Shown: positions 27,320 to 38,849, numbered from the stretch's first letter. The stretch: 64,000 bases of DNA from Dyadobacter flavalbus (GCF_006149045.1 NZ_VBSN01000026.1:18774-82773), one strand, 5' to 3'. Notes: generated by a model not told the origin, from the sequence alone. A program made the numbers and translations.

Positions 27320-28441
27320 ATGAAGTCAATAGCAATTTTAATGGGCGCGTCAATACTATCCGCTGGAAGTATAGAGACAAGTGATGCCCAGGCGAGAGCA
27401 AACCAACAATTGGAGTTGGCAAGTGCAGATACAAAAAGAGTGAAGAATCAGTCAAATGCCGGAAAAAATCCGTTCACTCTGGTTTATGGCGGGGCTATCA
27501 CTGAAAACGTTGCCGGAAAAGTTAACATTCACCCGGTAACTTATAAAATCAAAGACATTGACATTGTTGCTAATGTCTATACCCCTGCTAACTTCAATCC
27601 CTCCCAGAAATATCCAGCTATCGTCGTAGCGCACCCAAACGGTGGTGTTAAAGAACAAGTGGCTGGTTTGTATGCCCAACGGCTCGCTGAAAATGGATTT
27701 ATCACCATTACGGCCGATGCAGCTTACCAGGGAGGCAGCGGCGGCCTGCCACGTAACGTAGACAAGCCAGCTAACCGTATTGAGGATATCCATGCTATGG
27801 CAGACTATCTTTCACAATACGCTGGGGTTGACCTTTCTAAACTTGCTTTGTTAGGTATCTGTGGCGGGGGCGGCTACTCTTTGGCAGCGGCACAATCGGA
27901 TAAGCGCTTTGCCTCAGTAGCTACATTGAGCATGTTCAATTCAGGTATTGTTCGTAAAAACGGCTTTATGAATTCCCAGCTAGCTACTATCCAGGATCGC
28001 TTGAAACAAGCTTCAGAAGCCCGTGAGAAAGAAGCCAAGGTTGGTGAAGTTATTTACGTCGGCGATAATAAAACGCCCCTTACTGATGAGCAGATCGCTA
28101 AAATGCCGTTTGATCTGTATCGTGAAGGGTATATCTACTACGGTAAGACCCATGCGCATCCCAATTCCAGTGGAAAATATACGATGAGTAGCCTCTTGGA
28201 TTTGATGACATTCGATGCCGCCGCCAATATGGATCTGATCCAACAGCCACTATTAATGATAGCCGGAAGTAAAGCGGACACGTATTACATGACAGAGGAT
28301 GCTTTTAAAAAAGCGTCGAATGCTAAAAACAAAGAGTTGTACCTTATTGATGGTGCAACCCATATAGAAACATACTGGAAACCAGAGTATGTAAACCAAG
28401 CAGTTTCAAAGCTGGTTGATTTCTTCAGTACCCGTTTGTGA
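27320..28441 (+). CDS. Secreted dienelactone hydrolase-like enzyme with Cys nucleophile
   Basis: A 373-residue exported alpha/beta hydrolase (signal peptide MKSIAILMGASILSAGSIETSDAQA). The nucleophile elbow is LALLGICGGGGYSL, where Cys replaces Ser as in dienelactone hydrolases. The acid is in AGSKADTYYM and the His in DGATHIETYW. The oxyanion region is VVAHPNGGVKEQ. Likely substrates are lactones or esters made by ring oxidation. The upstream motif copy 2 places it in the AraC regulon. Confidence 0.85.
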   Translation: MKSIAILMGASILSAGSIETSDAQARANQQLELASADTKRVKNQSNAGKNPFTLVYGGAITENVAGKVNIHPVTYKIKDIDIVANVYTPANFNPSQKYPAIVVAHPNGGVKEQVAGLYAQRLAENGFITITADAAYQGGSGGLPRNVDKPANRIEDIHAMADYLSQYAGVDLSKLALLGICGGGGYSLAAAQSDKRFASVATLSMFNSGIVRKNGFMNSQLATIQDRLKQASEAREKEAKVGEVIYVGDNKTPLTDEQIAKMPFDLYREGYIYYGKTHAHPNSSGKYTMSSLLDLMTFDAAANMDLIQQPLLMIAGSKADTYYMTEDAFKKASNAKNKELYLIDGATHIETYWKPEYVNQAVSKLVDFFSTRL

Positions 28442-28513
28442 CGTAAAATTTCAGATTGTATGGTGGCGAGGGCGAAAAACGAGCTGCCTGAGTCCATGCG
28501 TATTCCAAATCAG

Positions 28514-28545
28514 GAATATTGGTAAGCAATTCCGGGATATGTATA
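28514..28545 (+). promoter_or_regulatory. Island motif copy 3
   Basis: 32 bp with the exact AATATTGGTAAG core followed by CAATTCCG and ending in GTATA. It ends 107 bp before the ATG at 28653, in the same orientation as the other copies. Confidence 0.75.
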
Positions 28546-28640
28546 CCATTTGAATATAAACTATAACTGAAATTTGCATGGTGACCGAACGAATGATCAC
28601 CCCAAAAGGCACAGAAATAGTAAAGTGCCGCGAAATATAA

Positions 28641-30515
<1,875 letters not shown>

Positions 30516-30539
30516 TCCGAACATTCAAGAAACGAAAAG

Positions 30540-30998
30540 ATGATAGCGACTAAATATCTATTATTCGCCGGATTAACGATAACGGCAAATCGGTCACTGG
30601 CTCAAGATAAACCGCTGTTCCCCAAAGGTGAAAAATCACCTAATGTTCACCATGTGGGAGATGTATGGTTAACGGAATTAAATGCTCCAGACAGCGTATT
30701 TGCTTACGGGACATCGGTAGCAACCTTCGATGCGGGCGCAAGATTGGATTGGCACTCACATCCGGGTGGACAGATTCTGATCATCACTGACGGAGTTGGT
30801 TACTATCAGGAAAAAGGCAAACCCAAACAAACGGTGCGTCGCGGCGAAGTGATTAAATGCCAACCTGGAGTCGAGCATTGGCATGGTGCGACTCAGCAGA
30901 CCGGCGTGACCTACATTGCCACTTCGCCCTCACAGAAGGGAAAGACAATTTGGTTTCAAAGGGTTACGGATCAAGAATTTGGTGCGGAAGAGAAATAA
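30540..30998 (+). CDS. Secreted cupin-domain protein, third copy
   Basis: A 152-residue exported cupin (signal MIATKYLLFAGLTITANRSLAQ) with motif 1 FDAGARLDWHSHPGGQILI, the piece GYYQEKGKPKQTVRRGE and motif 2 QPGVEHWHGATQQ. It is closer to the 18775 copy in its N-terminal region (FPKGEKSPNVHHVGDVWL against FPRGQRVPANNFTGKAWV). Part of the operon 28653-33881. Confidence 0.88.
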   Translation: MIATKYLLFAGLTITANRSLAQDKPLFPKGEKSPNVHHVGDVWLTELNAPDSVFAYGTSVATFDAGARLDWHSHPGGQILIITDGVGYYQEKGKPKQTVRRGEVIKCQPGVEHWHGATQQTGVTYIATSPSQKGKTIWFQRVTDQEFGAEEK

Positions 30999-31019
30999 TC
31001 AACCTAAACTACTTACCTC

Positions 31020-31514
31020 ATGCAAAATGTCATGCTCTTGTCTCAATTGGCTATCTCTACAATTGCTGGATTCGGTTTACTGATCATGAGCCAGGGCGCC
31101 AGCCTTGCTCAATCAAGCGACAGCACAACCGAGGCTGGCAAGAAACTTATAGCTCTTTCCAAAGAGAAGTGGCAGTGGATGTCCGAGAAAAAAGTTGACT
31201 CTTTATCCAGGCTTTTCAATGAGAAAGCAATGTTTATCCATATGGGTGGAACCTGGGGAAAAGGGCGTGAACTGGAAGTGATTAAAAGCGGTGAGATTTG
31301 GTACAAACAAGCAGAGGTCTATTCTTCGTCGGTAAATATCCTTGGTAATACCGCGATCCTCCTAAATGACATTGATTTAAAAGCTGTTGTTGGAGGAAAT
31401 GAGGTAATCAATCCATTCATGGTGACCGAGGTGTATGTAAAGGAGGACGGGGAATGGTCAATGGGCTCGCTTACTTTCTCCCGTCTTCTGAGGCCGGTGA
31501 AAATGGCCAGGTAA
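31020..31514 (+). CDS. Exported NTF2-like (SnoaL/DUF4440) protein
   Basis: A 164-residue exported protein; the signal is MLLSQLAISTIAGFGLLIMSQGASLAQ. The mature part is one cystatin-like fold with the DUF4440 pattern (KEKWQWMSEKKVDSLSRLFNEKAMFIHMGGTWGKGRELEVI and TEVYVKEDGEWSMGSLTFSRL, each read as separate blocks). NTF2-like proteins can be isomerases or dehydratases, or lack catalysis; nothing here decides which. Confidence 0.82.
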   Translation: MQNVMLLSQLAISTIAGFGLLIMSQGASLAQSSDSTTEAGKKLIALSKEKWQWMSEKKVDSLSRLFNEKAMFIHMGGTWGKGRELEVIKSGEIWYKQAEVYSSSVNILGNTAILLNDIDLKAVVGGNEVINPFMVTEVYVKEDGEWSMGSLTFSRLLRPVKMAR

Positions 31515-31610
31515 ATCACTGAAAGTTAATTGAGCGCTTTTACACGAACCGACGTAATCTTTTGAAATCAGGCCTAAAACTTAACCAAGGAAGAGATCTA
31601 ATTAAAACAT

Positions 31611-32666
31611 ATGCAAACAACCGTAACAAAAGCAGTTGGTTCGCTCGATTCAAACCAGCCGCTGGCTGCTATGAGTATTGAGAGAAGGCAGATAATGGCG
31701 CATGACGTCGAGATTGAAATTACCTACTGCGGTATATGCCACACGGATCTTCACATGTTGCGAAATGAGTGGGGTGGGACGAAATATCGAATCGTTCCCG
31801 GGCATGAGATCATCGGCAGAATTAGCCAGATCGGAGAACATGTGACGAAATTTAAAGTAGGAGATTTGGCCGGGATAGGATGTCTGGTTGATTCATGCCG
31901 CGATTGCGACTATTGTAAGAAAGATTTAGAACAGTTCTGTGAAAATGGAAATACGATCGTGTACGGCTCGGAAGATAAGTTTATTGGTGGACATACATTT
32001 GGTGGTTTTTCTCAAAGGATTGTTGCGGATGAAAAATATGTGTTGAAGATTCCGGATTCATTGGATCCGGCTTCAGCTGCACCCCTGCTGTGCGCAGGTA
32101 TTACTGCTTACTCGCCTTTAAAGCATTGGAATGCAAATCGTGAGAAAAAAGTCGGTGTTGTTGGAATTGGTGGTTTAGGGCATCTAACCATAAAGATTGC
32201 CAAGGCCCTTGGCGCACATGTCACGGTGTTTACAACAACGCAGTCCAAGGCCATTGATGCCAAAAGACTAGGTGCCGACCAGGTGGTCCTGTCCTCTGAC
32301 GACAACCAAATAAGTCAATCTTTAAAACTAGATATCATTATAGACACCGTATCGGCAAAACATGATATTAATACCTTCCTTAATCTGCTAGCCGTAGATG
32401 GTGCGCTAGTAATGGTGGGTCTACCGGCTGAGGAGCTTCCAGTTAGTGCATTCAATATTGTTCACGGCCGCAAGAGCTTGGCAGGGTCAAACATTGGTGG
32501 AATTGCCGAAACACAGGAAATGCTAAACTTTTGTGCAGAGAATAATATCACAGCAGATATTGAAATGATCACTATTCAAGAAGTAAATGAAGCTTTTCAG
32601 CGCTTGGAGAAGGGTGACGTAAAGTACCGTTTTGTAATTGACATGGCGTCAATAAATAACAATTAG
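31611..32666 (+). CDS. Zinc-dependent NAD(P) alcohol dehydrogenase
   Basis: A 351-residue cytoplasmic medium-chain dehydrogenase of the cinnamyl-alcohol/YahK type. The catalytic zinc site is in CGICHTDLHMLRNEWG and PGHEIIGRISQIG. The structural zinc site is the four-Cys lobe CLVDSCRDCDYCKKDLEQFC. The nucleotide-binding motif is VGVVGIGGLGHLTIKIAKALG. It probably interconverts an alcohol and an aldehyde linked to the oxidases of the island. Confidence 0.93.
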   Translation: MQTTVTKAVGSLDSNQPLAAMSIERRQIMAHDVEIEITYCGICHTDLHMLRNEWGGTKYRIVPGHEIIGRISQIGEHVTKFKVGDLAGIGCLVDSCRDCDYCKKDLEQFCENGNTIVYGSEDKFIGGHTFGGFSQRIVADEKYVLKIPDSLDPASAAPLLCAGITAYSPLKHWNANREKKVGVVGIGGLGHLTIKIAKALGAHVTVFTTTQSKAIDAKRLGADQVVLSSDDNQISQSLKLDIIIDTVSAKHDINTFLNLLAVDGALVMVGLPAEELPVSAFNIVHGRKSLAGSNIGGIAETQEMLNFCAENNITADIEMITIQEVNEAFQRLEKGDVKYRFVIDMASINNN

Positions 32667-32681
32667 ACGAAGGATAGACCT

Positions 32682-33404
32682 ATGAAGCAGTTGGTAATCT
32701 TGTTTATTGCCACTTTTACAATTTCAAACCTTGGCTATGCGCAAGGAAAGGCCGACCTGTCACAAGAGCTTGATTCGAAGCAAAAAAGTTTGATCGAGAT
32801 CGCTGCGTTAACCGCAAACGGTGATCTTGCAGATCTCCGATCGGCTCTGAATGGTGCTCTCGTAGCTGGTTTGTCTATCAATGAGATCAAAGAGGAATTC
32901 ATACATGTATCAGCATACTGCGGCTTTCCCCGAGCGCTGAATGGGATCATTACCTTTAACAGTGTTCTCGATGAACGGAAAGCAAAAAAAATCAACGACC
33001 CGGCAGGTAAAGCGCCAACCAAACCCACTGAATCGAATAAATACGAGTCAGGTAAAAAGGTGTTGGAATCGTTGACCGGACAACCAGACCGCTATCCCAA
33101 AACCGGATATGCAGCATTTGTTCCCGGTATTGATACGTTGTTGAAAGAGCATTTATTTAACGACATTTTCACTCGCGGAGTGTTGGATTACAAACAGCGT
33201 GAGCTAATCACTGTTTCAATACTGGCGACTTTGGGTGGTGTAGAGTCTCAGTTGAGCGGTCACATTGGTATTAGCTTACATCTAGGCATTTCTAAGAAGC
33301 AGTTGCAGGACTTGCTTAACATTATTGCTGATAAAGTTGGAGATCAGAGGGCGGTTGAAGCGAATAAAATTTTGGAAAGGGTTTCGACGGGAGCTAATAG
33401 ATAA
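32682..33404 (+). CDS. Secreted double carboxymuconolactone decarboxylase-like protein
   Basis: A 240-residue exported protein (signal MKQLVILFIATFTISNLGYAQ) with two AhpD/CMD-like domains. The first has LTANGDLADLRSALNGALVAG and a YCGFPRALN segment; the second has RELITVSILATLGGVESQLSG and HLGISKKQLQDL. Typical CMD proteins are cytoplasmic, so the signal peptide is notable. The CxxC of AhpD is absent, so a peroxidase function is unlikely. The next gene starts 18 nt downstream. Confidence 0.87.
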   Translation: MKQLVILFIATFTISNLGYAQGKADLSQELDSKQKSLIEIAALTANGDLADLRSALNGALVAGLSINEIKEEFIHVSAYCGFPRALNGIITFNSVLDERKAKKINDPAGKAPTKPTESNKYESGKKVLESLTGQPDRYPKTGYAAFVPGIDTLLKEHLFNDIFTRGVLDYKQRELITVSILATLGGVESQLSGHIGISLHLGISKKQLQDLLNIIADKVGDQRAVEANKILERVSTGANR

Positions 33405-33422
33405 CGATTATCCTCTCTTACG

Positions 33423-33881
33423 ATGGAAGATTTAACAAGTATGGGTACGACCCGCCGGTCTCGACCATTTCGCAAGCATCTACTGTTTGCGTTTTTGTCG
33501 TTTTCATGCATTCTGGTTTTTGGATGTCAATCCGCTATCGCGCAGCAAAGCAAGATGATGATCCGCATTGCCGAAATTGAAATTGACCCTGCCTCGCTGG
33601 AAGAATATAAGGCTATCTTGAAAGAAGAGGCTGCCGCGTCTATCAAGTTGGAAAGGGGTGTGATCAGCATCTTTCCGATGTATTCAGATGAAAACCCTAC
33701 AAGTGTAAGAATTTTGGAAGTATATGCCGACAGGGCAGCATATGAACAACATTTGAAAACAACTCATTTTCAGAGATACAAGACCGGTACAGCTAGCATG
33801 GTGAAGTCATTGAAGTTGGTAGATATGACTGCCATCGATCCTGGAACGATGCCCTTGTTATTTAAGAAGTTGAAAGAATAA
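33423..33881 (+). CDS. Exported antibiotic-biosynthesis-monooxygenase (ABM) domain protein
   Basis: A 152-residue protein with an N-terminal hydrophobic segment (LLFAFLSFSCILVFGCQS) that may be a lipoprotein signal, then one ABM ferredoxin-like domain (IRIAEIEIDPASLEEYKAIL, ILEVYADRAAYEQHLKTTHF). ABM proteins oxidise or bind quinone-like aromatics. A start at the second ATG (33441) is equally possible. Confidence 0.83.
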   Translation: MEDLTSMGTTRRSRPFRKHLLFAFLSFSCILVFGCQSAIAQQSKMMIRIAEIEIDPASLEEYKAILKEEAAASIKLERGVISIFPMYSDENPTSVRILEVYADRAAYEQHLKTTHFQRYKTGTASMVKSLKLVDMTAIDPGTMPLLFKKLKE

Positions 33882-33927
33882 TGGCAGGACTTTTTGGTAA
33901 CTTAATAGAAGACTAACTAAACTCAAC

Positions 33928-34407
33928 ATGGCGAAGATCACATTGAATATCAACAAGAAGGACTATCAGCTGGAAGCTGATCCTCAAATGCCGCTTTTGT
34001 GGGCGATCCGCGATCTGGCTGGCCTGAAAGGTACAAAGTATGGATGCGGGGTTGCGCAATGCGGGGCTTGCGTTGTGCACCTAGATGGCGAGGCTGTGCG
34101 TTCGTGCGTGACCAAGGTCAGCCGCGCGACAGGTAAGAAAGTAGTCACAATTGAAGGGTTGTCCGAAACCAATTCCCACCCGGTGCAAAAAGCTTGGCAA
34201 GAAGTTGACGTACCGCAATGCGGTTACTGCCATTCCGGCCAGATCATGTCTGCAGCAGTTCTGCTGCGCGAAAAACCGAATCCGACCGATCAGGATATCG
34301 ACGATGCGATGGCGGGAAACATTTGCCGGTGCGGTACATATTTGCGAATCCGGGAGGCCATTCACAAGGCTGCGGAAATGCAGAAGAAAGCGCCTGTAAA
34401 AGGTTAA
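33928..34407 (+). CDS. 2Fe-2S subunit of a molybdopterin dehydrogenase (IorA/CoxS type)
   Basis: A 159-residue electron-transfer subunit. The plant-type 2Fe-2S cluster ligands are in [20 protein letters not shown] plus a following Cys; the second cluster is bound by CGYCHSGQ and NICRCGTY. It lies in one operon with a diheme cytochrome and a large subunit (34433, 35092), giving a three-part dehydrogenase that passes electrons from molybdopterin through the clusters to heme. It has no signal of its own and is probably exported with the Tat-marked large subunit. Confidence 0.93.
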   Translation: MAKITLNINKKDYQLEADPQMPLLWAIRDLAGLKGTKYGCGVAQCGACVVHLDGEAVRSCVTKVSRATGKKVVTIEGLSETNSHPVQKAWQEVDVPQCGYCHSGQIMSAAVLLREKPNPTDQDIDDAMAGNICRCGTYLRIREAIHKAAEMQKKAPVKG

Positions 34408-34432
34408 GTTATTCACGCCTAATCTAATCCGT

Positions 34433-35095
34433 ATGAAACAAGATTTGAACAAAGGGCCTGGGTACTTCCTGACCCGAAAAGCTGCCATGCTGCTCTCTCT
34501 AATGATATTCATTATTTCAGTAGCAGCTTCTACATTTAGGAAAAATCCGCCGACAAAGGAAATAAGACTAAACCTGGCCGAGCGCGATAGCATTGAATCC
34601 GTCAAGGCTTTTGAAACGGTCTACAAAACCCTGATGAGCCCGCGCTGTATGAACTGTCACCCGGCCGGCGATGTGCCATTACAGGGAGACGATAGTCATT
34701 TGCACGCGATGGGTCCAAAAAGAGGCGTCGACGGAAAAGGAGTTTTTGCGATGAAATGTGCCAACTGCCACCAGGATACCAATACACCCGGTTTGCACAC
34801 GCCACCGGGAAATCCGGAATGGCACTTACCTCCTGCTGCTATGCGCATGGTCTTTCAGGGTAAAAGTCCTCATGAACTTGCCAGACAGCTTGTCGACAAA
34901 AAACAAAACGGCAACAAGGATATGAAAAAGCTCATTGAGCACGCCGACGACGGATTGGTGCTGGCTGGTTGGAATCCGGGGGAAGGTAGGACACTCCCAC
35001 CGGTATCGCACGCCGAATTCAAGAAAGCTTGGATTACCTGGATTCAAAAAGTGCTTATGCGCCGAAAAAATAGTTTTAACCTGAACCTACCATGA
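34433..35095 (+). CDS. Membrane-anchored diheme cytochrome c
   Basis: A 220-residue protein with an N-terminal hydrophobic anchor (AAMLLSLMIFIISVAAS) and two heme motifs, CMNCHPAGD and CANCHQDTN. It overlaps the start of the large subunit by 4 nt (ATGA), so the three genes 33928, 34433 and 35092 form one unit. It is the likely electron acceptor of the dehydrogenase and would feed the respiratory chain. Confidence 0.88.
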   Translation: MKQDLNKGPGYFLTRKAAMLLSLMIFIISVAASTFRKNPPTKEIRLNLAERDSIESVKAFETVYKTLMSPRCMNCHPAGDVPLQGDDSHLHAMGPKRGVDGKGVFAMKCANCHQDTNTPGLHTPPGNPEWHLPPAAMRMVFQGKSPHELARQLVDKKQNGNKDMKKLIEHADDGLVLAGWNPGEGRTLPPVSHAEFKKAWITWIQKVLMRRKNSFNLNLP

Positions 35096-37344
35096 ACAAC
35101 GATAAAAATGCGCTGGACAGGCGCTCATTCCTTAAAGCCTCGCTGCTATCCGGCGGAGGCTTAATGCTTTCCGTAAGCTGGTTGTCTTCATTCAAATCCG
35201 CTGACAAGGCAGAGGCGCTGAACCTGCCCGATCAATGGTCGCAGCTAAACGGATATATCCAGATTACCTCAGATAACAAGATCAGACTGATTTGTCCAAA
35301 CCCCGAATTTGGACAAAATGTAATGACCTCCTTACCGATGATCGTCGCGGAAGAACTGGATGCGGACTGGAAGAATGTGGTAGTCGAAATGGGGCCGCAT
35401 GATCCCGTAAAGCTGGGCGCACAGTTTACCGGAGGAAGCAACTCGGTAAGAATGTATTGGAAGCCGCTTCGGGAAGCAGGCGCGGCGGCAAGACAAATGC
35501 TGCGCGAAGCGGCGGCCCAAACCTGGAATGTGCCAGTTGGAGAAGTGACTACCAAGGCGGGTGTGCTGTTGCATTCCAGCGGTAAGTCGGCAAAATATGG
35601 TGAGATGGCCAGCAAAGCAGCCAGCGTGCCGGTGCCGAAGGATTTAAAGTTGAAATCACCGAAGGAGTTTACGGTCGTCAGAAAGTCCAAGAAAAATGTA
35701 GAGGTTCAAAAGATCACCTCCGGCAAGCCGCTTTTCGGACTGGACTACAGTGTTGACGGTATGCTGATCGCGATGATCCAGCATCCCCCTGCATTTGGAA
35801 TGAAACTAAAATCCTTTGACGCTGCGGAAACACTGAAAATGTCGGGAATCAAGGAAGTTTTTTCGCTGAAATTATACGAAGATGGTTTCGAGCAAGGTGG
35901 CTTTGATACCCGGTCTTTTAATGATTTACTTGTAGTGGTGGGCAGCAGTACATGGCACGTTATGGAAGCCCGTAAAAAGCTCGTGGCTAATTGGGAGCCT
36001 GCGGGTGACCAGAAAGATACAATGGGCGGGAGAAATGGAAAACGTGAGGTAACAGTACCTGGTGCGCTTGAAAGCACTTTGATTCAAATGCAGCAAATGC
36101 AGGAGTATGCAGCCAAGCCATCGCAACAATTGCGAAAAGACGGTGATCCAGAAAACGCTTTTAAAAATGCGGCTCAAGTAATCGAGCGCACTTATAACGG
36201 TCCATTTCTGGCACACAACTGCATGGAGCCCATGAACTTCTTCGCGCACGTAACAGAAGAAAAAGCATTGCTGGCCGGTCCACTTCAAGCTCCCGGCTGG
36301 GCGGAACCGACATTGGCCAAACTGCTAAACCTCCCGCCCGAAAGGATCGAAATTCAAATGACCCGAATGGGTGGTGGTTTCGGTCGCAGGGCCTATGCCC
36401 ATTATCTCTCGGAAGCCGCACTGATTTCCCGCAAGGTGAAAGCTCCGGTGAAGCTGATGTACACCCGTGAGGATGACATGACCTACGGCATTTACCGCCC
36501 GATGTACACGGCAACCTACCGCGCTGCACTGGATGCAAATAAAAACCTGATCGCATTCCATGTGAAAGGCGGAGGTATCCCCGAGCATCCAATCCATGCA
36601 AACCGCTTTCCTGCAGGAGCTGTTGACAACTATTTGGCAGAGGGATGGCAAATCCCGTCTAATATTACTATTGGTGCTTTCCGTGCGCCGCGTTCAAACT
36701 TTAACGCAGCGGCCGAACAGTCGTTTTTGGATGAAGTCGCCGAAGCCGCTGGCAAAGATCCGATCGAGTTCCGTTTAGAGCTCTTGAAAAGGGCAAAGGA
36801 AAATCCAGTCGGAAAGAACAACGAGTATGAGCCCGACCGCTATGCTGGTGTGCTAAAACTGGTGCGCGATAAATCGAATTGGGGAAAGCCAGGAAATGAA
36901 AAATACCATCGTGGTGTGGCGGCTTATTTCTGCCATAATTCTTACGCAGCGCACGTCGTCGATATGGTCACGCGCGATGGGCAGCCGTATGTTGATCGGG
37001 TTTACAGTGCGATGGATTGCGGGATAGTCATCAATCCCGATGCTGCAACGAATATGGTGCAGGGAGCGGTGGTGGACGGCATTGGCAATTCGTTTTATGG
37101 TGAGCTGACCTTCAAGGACGGCGTGCCACAGAAAAACAATTTCAGTAATTACCGGATGATCCGCATCAATGAAGTGCCCAAAAGCATTGAAGTGCATTTT
37201 GTCGAAAACGACCTCGATCCGACCGGCCTTGGCGAGCCGCCATTTCCGCCAGTGTTTGGCGCAGTGGCCAATGCGATGTATAAATTGAAAGGTAAGCGGT
37301 ATTATAATCAGCCATTCCGGGACGAACTCGAAAAGACTATCTAG
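35092..37344 (+). CDS. Tat-exported molybdopterin dehydrogenase large subunit (IorB type)
   Basis: A 750-residue large subunit with twin-arginine signal (LDRRSFLKASLLSGGGLML). Cofactor segments are FGQNVMTSLPMIVAEELDAD, GGGFGRRAYAHYLSEAAL, AFRAPRSNFNAAAEQSF and the active-site Glu in LGEPPFPPVFGAV. Distant paralogue of the 21639 gene (same fold, different insertions). With 33928 and 34433 it makes a complete exported dehydrogenase. A strong terminator follows 38 nt downstream. Confidence 0.93.
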   Translation: MNNDKNALDRRSFLKASLLSGGGLMLSVSWLSSFKSADKAEALNLPDQWSQLNGYIQITSDNKIRLICPNPEFGQNVMTSLPMIVAEELDADWKNVVVEMGPHDPVKLGAQFTGGSNSVRMYWKPLREAGAAARQMLREAAAQTWNVPVGEVTTKAGVLLHSSGKSAKYGEMASKAASVPVPKDLKLKSPKEFTVVRKSKKNVEVQKITSGKPLFGLDYSVDGMLIAMIQHPPAFGMKLKSFDAAETLKMSGIKEVFSLKLYEDGFEQGGFDTRSFNDLLVVVGSSTWHVMEARKKLVANWEPAGDQKDTMGGRNGKREVTVPGALESTLIQMQQMQEYAAKPSQQLRKDGDPENAFKNAAQVIERTYNGPFLAHNCMEPMNFFAHVTEEKALLAGPLQAPGWAEPTLAKLLNLPPERIEIQMTRMGGGFGRRAYAHYLSEAALISRKVKAPVKLMYTREDDMTYGIYRPMYTATYRAALDANKNLIAFHVKGGGIPEHPIHANRFPAGAVDNYLAEGWQIPSNITIGAFRAPRSNFNAAAEQSFLDEVAEAAGKDPIEFRLELLKRAKENPVGKNNEYEPDRYAGVLKLVRDKSNWGKPGNEKYHRGVAAYFCHNSYAAHVVDMVTRDGQPYVDRVYSAMDCGIVINPDAATNMVQGAVVDGIGNSFYGELTFKDGVPQKNNFSNYRMIRINEVPKSIEVHFVENDLDPTGLGEPPFPPVFGAVANAMYKLKGKRYYNQPFRDELEKTI

Positions 37345-37382
37345 GAAGACAGATTGAATAGAAACCGATATTAGTCTTCGTC

Positions 37383-37413
37383 AAGGCCCGGAGTTCTTTA
37401 ATTCCGGGCCTTT
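37383..37413 (+). terminator. Terminator after the dehydrogenase operon
   Basis: Stem AAGGCCCGGA / TCCGGGCCTT with a 10-nt loop and a T run, 38 nt after the 37344 stop. It closes the operon 33928-37344. Confidence 0.88.
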
Positions 37414-37607
37414 AAATGTCTCTGTGCGAAGTTGTCGTTCATCTTACCAATTCTGCTTTTCCGCAGGCCACAATAGACGTTTGGCGAATCGATCGTAAGA
37501 TCGTTAATAATGACTGCACATATCGCGTAAATGTCTATAAACCGATTCCACTTCAGTATGGAAATGCGGGTCCAAGCATAATTAATCATCACACAAACTC
37601 TATTACT

Positions 37608-38849
37608 ATGAAGACCTACATCCTAGCAGCATTATTCCTTTCATCAACATTATTGGCCTCTTGCAAACAGGACGATCCGGATTCGCCGGACCCGGTGGAA
37701 GGAGGCACAGAACAAACCGACTCAGCAAGCGTCGAAAACAATGCGCCAAACACCAACTATGCACCAGCATTTGCAGGACAAACCCGCATCCGATCAGTCC
37801 AAACTCGAGCACAATACACTTCCCGAATCCTGACCGAACAATTAAGTAGCCCTTGGGGCATTACTACGCTCCCCGATGGACGTTTGCTGATCACTCAGAA
37901 ATCGGGACAGATGCGGATTGTTAACACAAGCGGAGCGATCGTTGCTTCAATCACCGGATTACCAGCTGTGAATGCGTCCGGCCAAGGCGGCCTACTTGGC
38001 TTGTGCATCGACCCTGCTTTTGAAACTAACAGGCAGGTTTACTGGGTATTCTCACAAGCAGTGTCCGGTGGAACGCTCACAGCTGTTGGTCGAGGCAGGC
38101 TATTTACTGATGAAACCAGGATAGAAAGCCCAACCGTAATTTACCAGGCCACGCCAGCCTTTAACAGTAGTGCCCATTATGGCGGGAGGATTCTGTTCGA
38201 CCGAACCGGTCACCTGCTGGTGAGTACGGGAGAAAGATCATCAACAGTGACCAGACCTCAGGCGCAGTCCCTCAATTCCGGTCTTGGTAAGATTGTCAGG
38301 ATTACTAGGGACGGCGAATCAGCTGCCGACAATCCGTTTGCGGGTCAGGCCGGTGCAAGGCACGAGATTTTCTCATTAGGCCACCGTAATCCACAGGGGC
38401 TCGCGCTTCATCCGGTTACCGGCGAGCTTTGGCAGAGCGAGCACGGCCCGCGAGGCGGCGATGAAATCAACCGCGTTCAGGCTGGTCAGAATTATGGATG
38501 GCCCACCATTACTTATGGGATCGAGTACAGCGGTCAGCCAGTGGGTGACGCGATTCAGCAACGCGATGGACTTCAACAACCTGCTTACTATTGGGACCCG
38601 GTTATTTCTCCGAGTGGGATGACATTTTTCAACGGCACTACGATTCAAGAGTGGCAGAATAACCTTTTCATTGGCTCACTTAGCGGAATGCATATCGCCC
38701 GTTTGGTCATAGAGAACAACCGGATCGTTGGAGAAGAACGGCTACTTGCAGATCAAAATCAGCGTTTCAGGGACATCACACAGGGCTCCGATGGAGCATT
38801 ATATGCTATCACCGACGGAGGACGCCTTTATCGAATTGGCTCAAACTAA
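37608..38849 (+). CDS. Lipoprotein PQQ-dependent sugar/aldose dehydrogenase (YliI/soluble GDH type)
   Basis: A 413-residue lipoprotein (lipobox LSSTLLASC) with the glucose/sorbosone dehydrogenase propeller. Visible are LSSPWGITTLPDGRLLITQK, GQGGLLGLCIDPAF, LGHRNPQGLALHP, SEHGPRGGDEINRV and YGWPTI, all typical of the aldose dehydrogenase group, including the catalytic His region. An in-frame start at 37416 would put 64 residues before the signal, so 37608 is chosen. It stands between two terminators and has its own promoter. Confidence 0.92.
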   Translation: MKTYILAALFLSSTLLASCKQDDPDSPDPVEGGTEQTDSASVENNAPNTNYAPAFAGQTRIRSVQTRAQYTSRILTEQLSSPWGITTLPDGRLLITQKSGQMRIVNTSGAIVASITGLPAVNASGQGGLLGLCIDPAFETNRQVYWVFSQAVSGGTLTAVGRGRLFTDETRIESPTVIYQATPAFNSSAHYGGRILFDRTGHLLVSTGERSSTVTRPQAQSLNSGLGKIVRITRDGESAADNPFAGQAGARHEIFSLGHRNPQGLALHPVTGELWQSEHGPRGGDEINRVQAGQNYGWPTITYGIEYSGQPVGDAIQQRDGLQQPAYYWDPVISPSGMTFFNGTTIQEWQNNLFIGSLSGMHIARLVIENNRIVGEERLLADQNQRFRDITQGSDGALYAITDGGRLYRIGSN

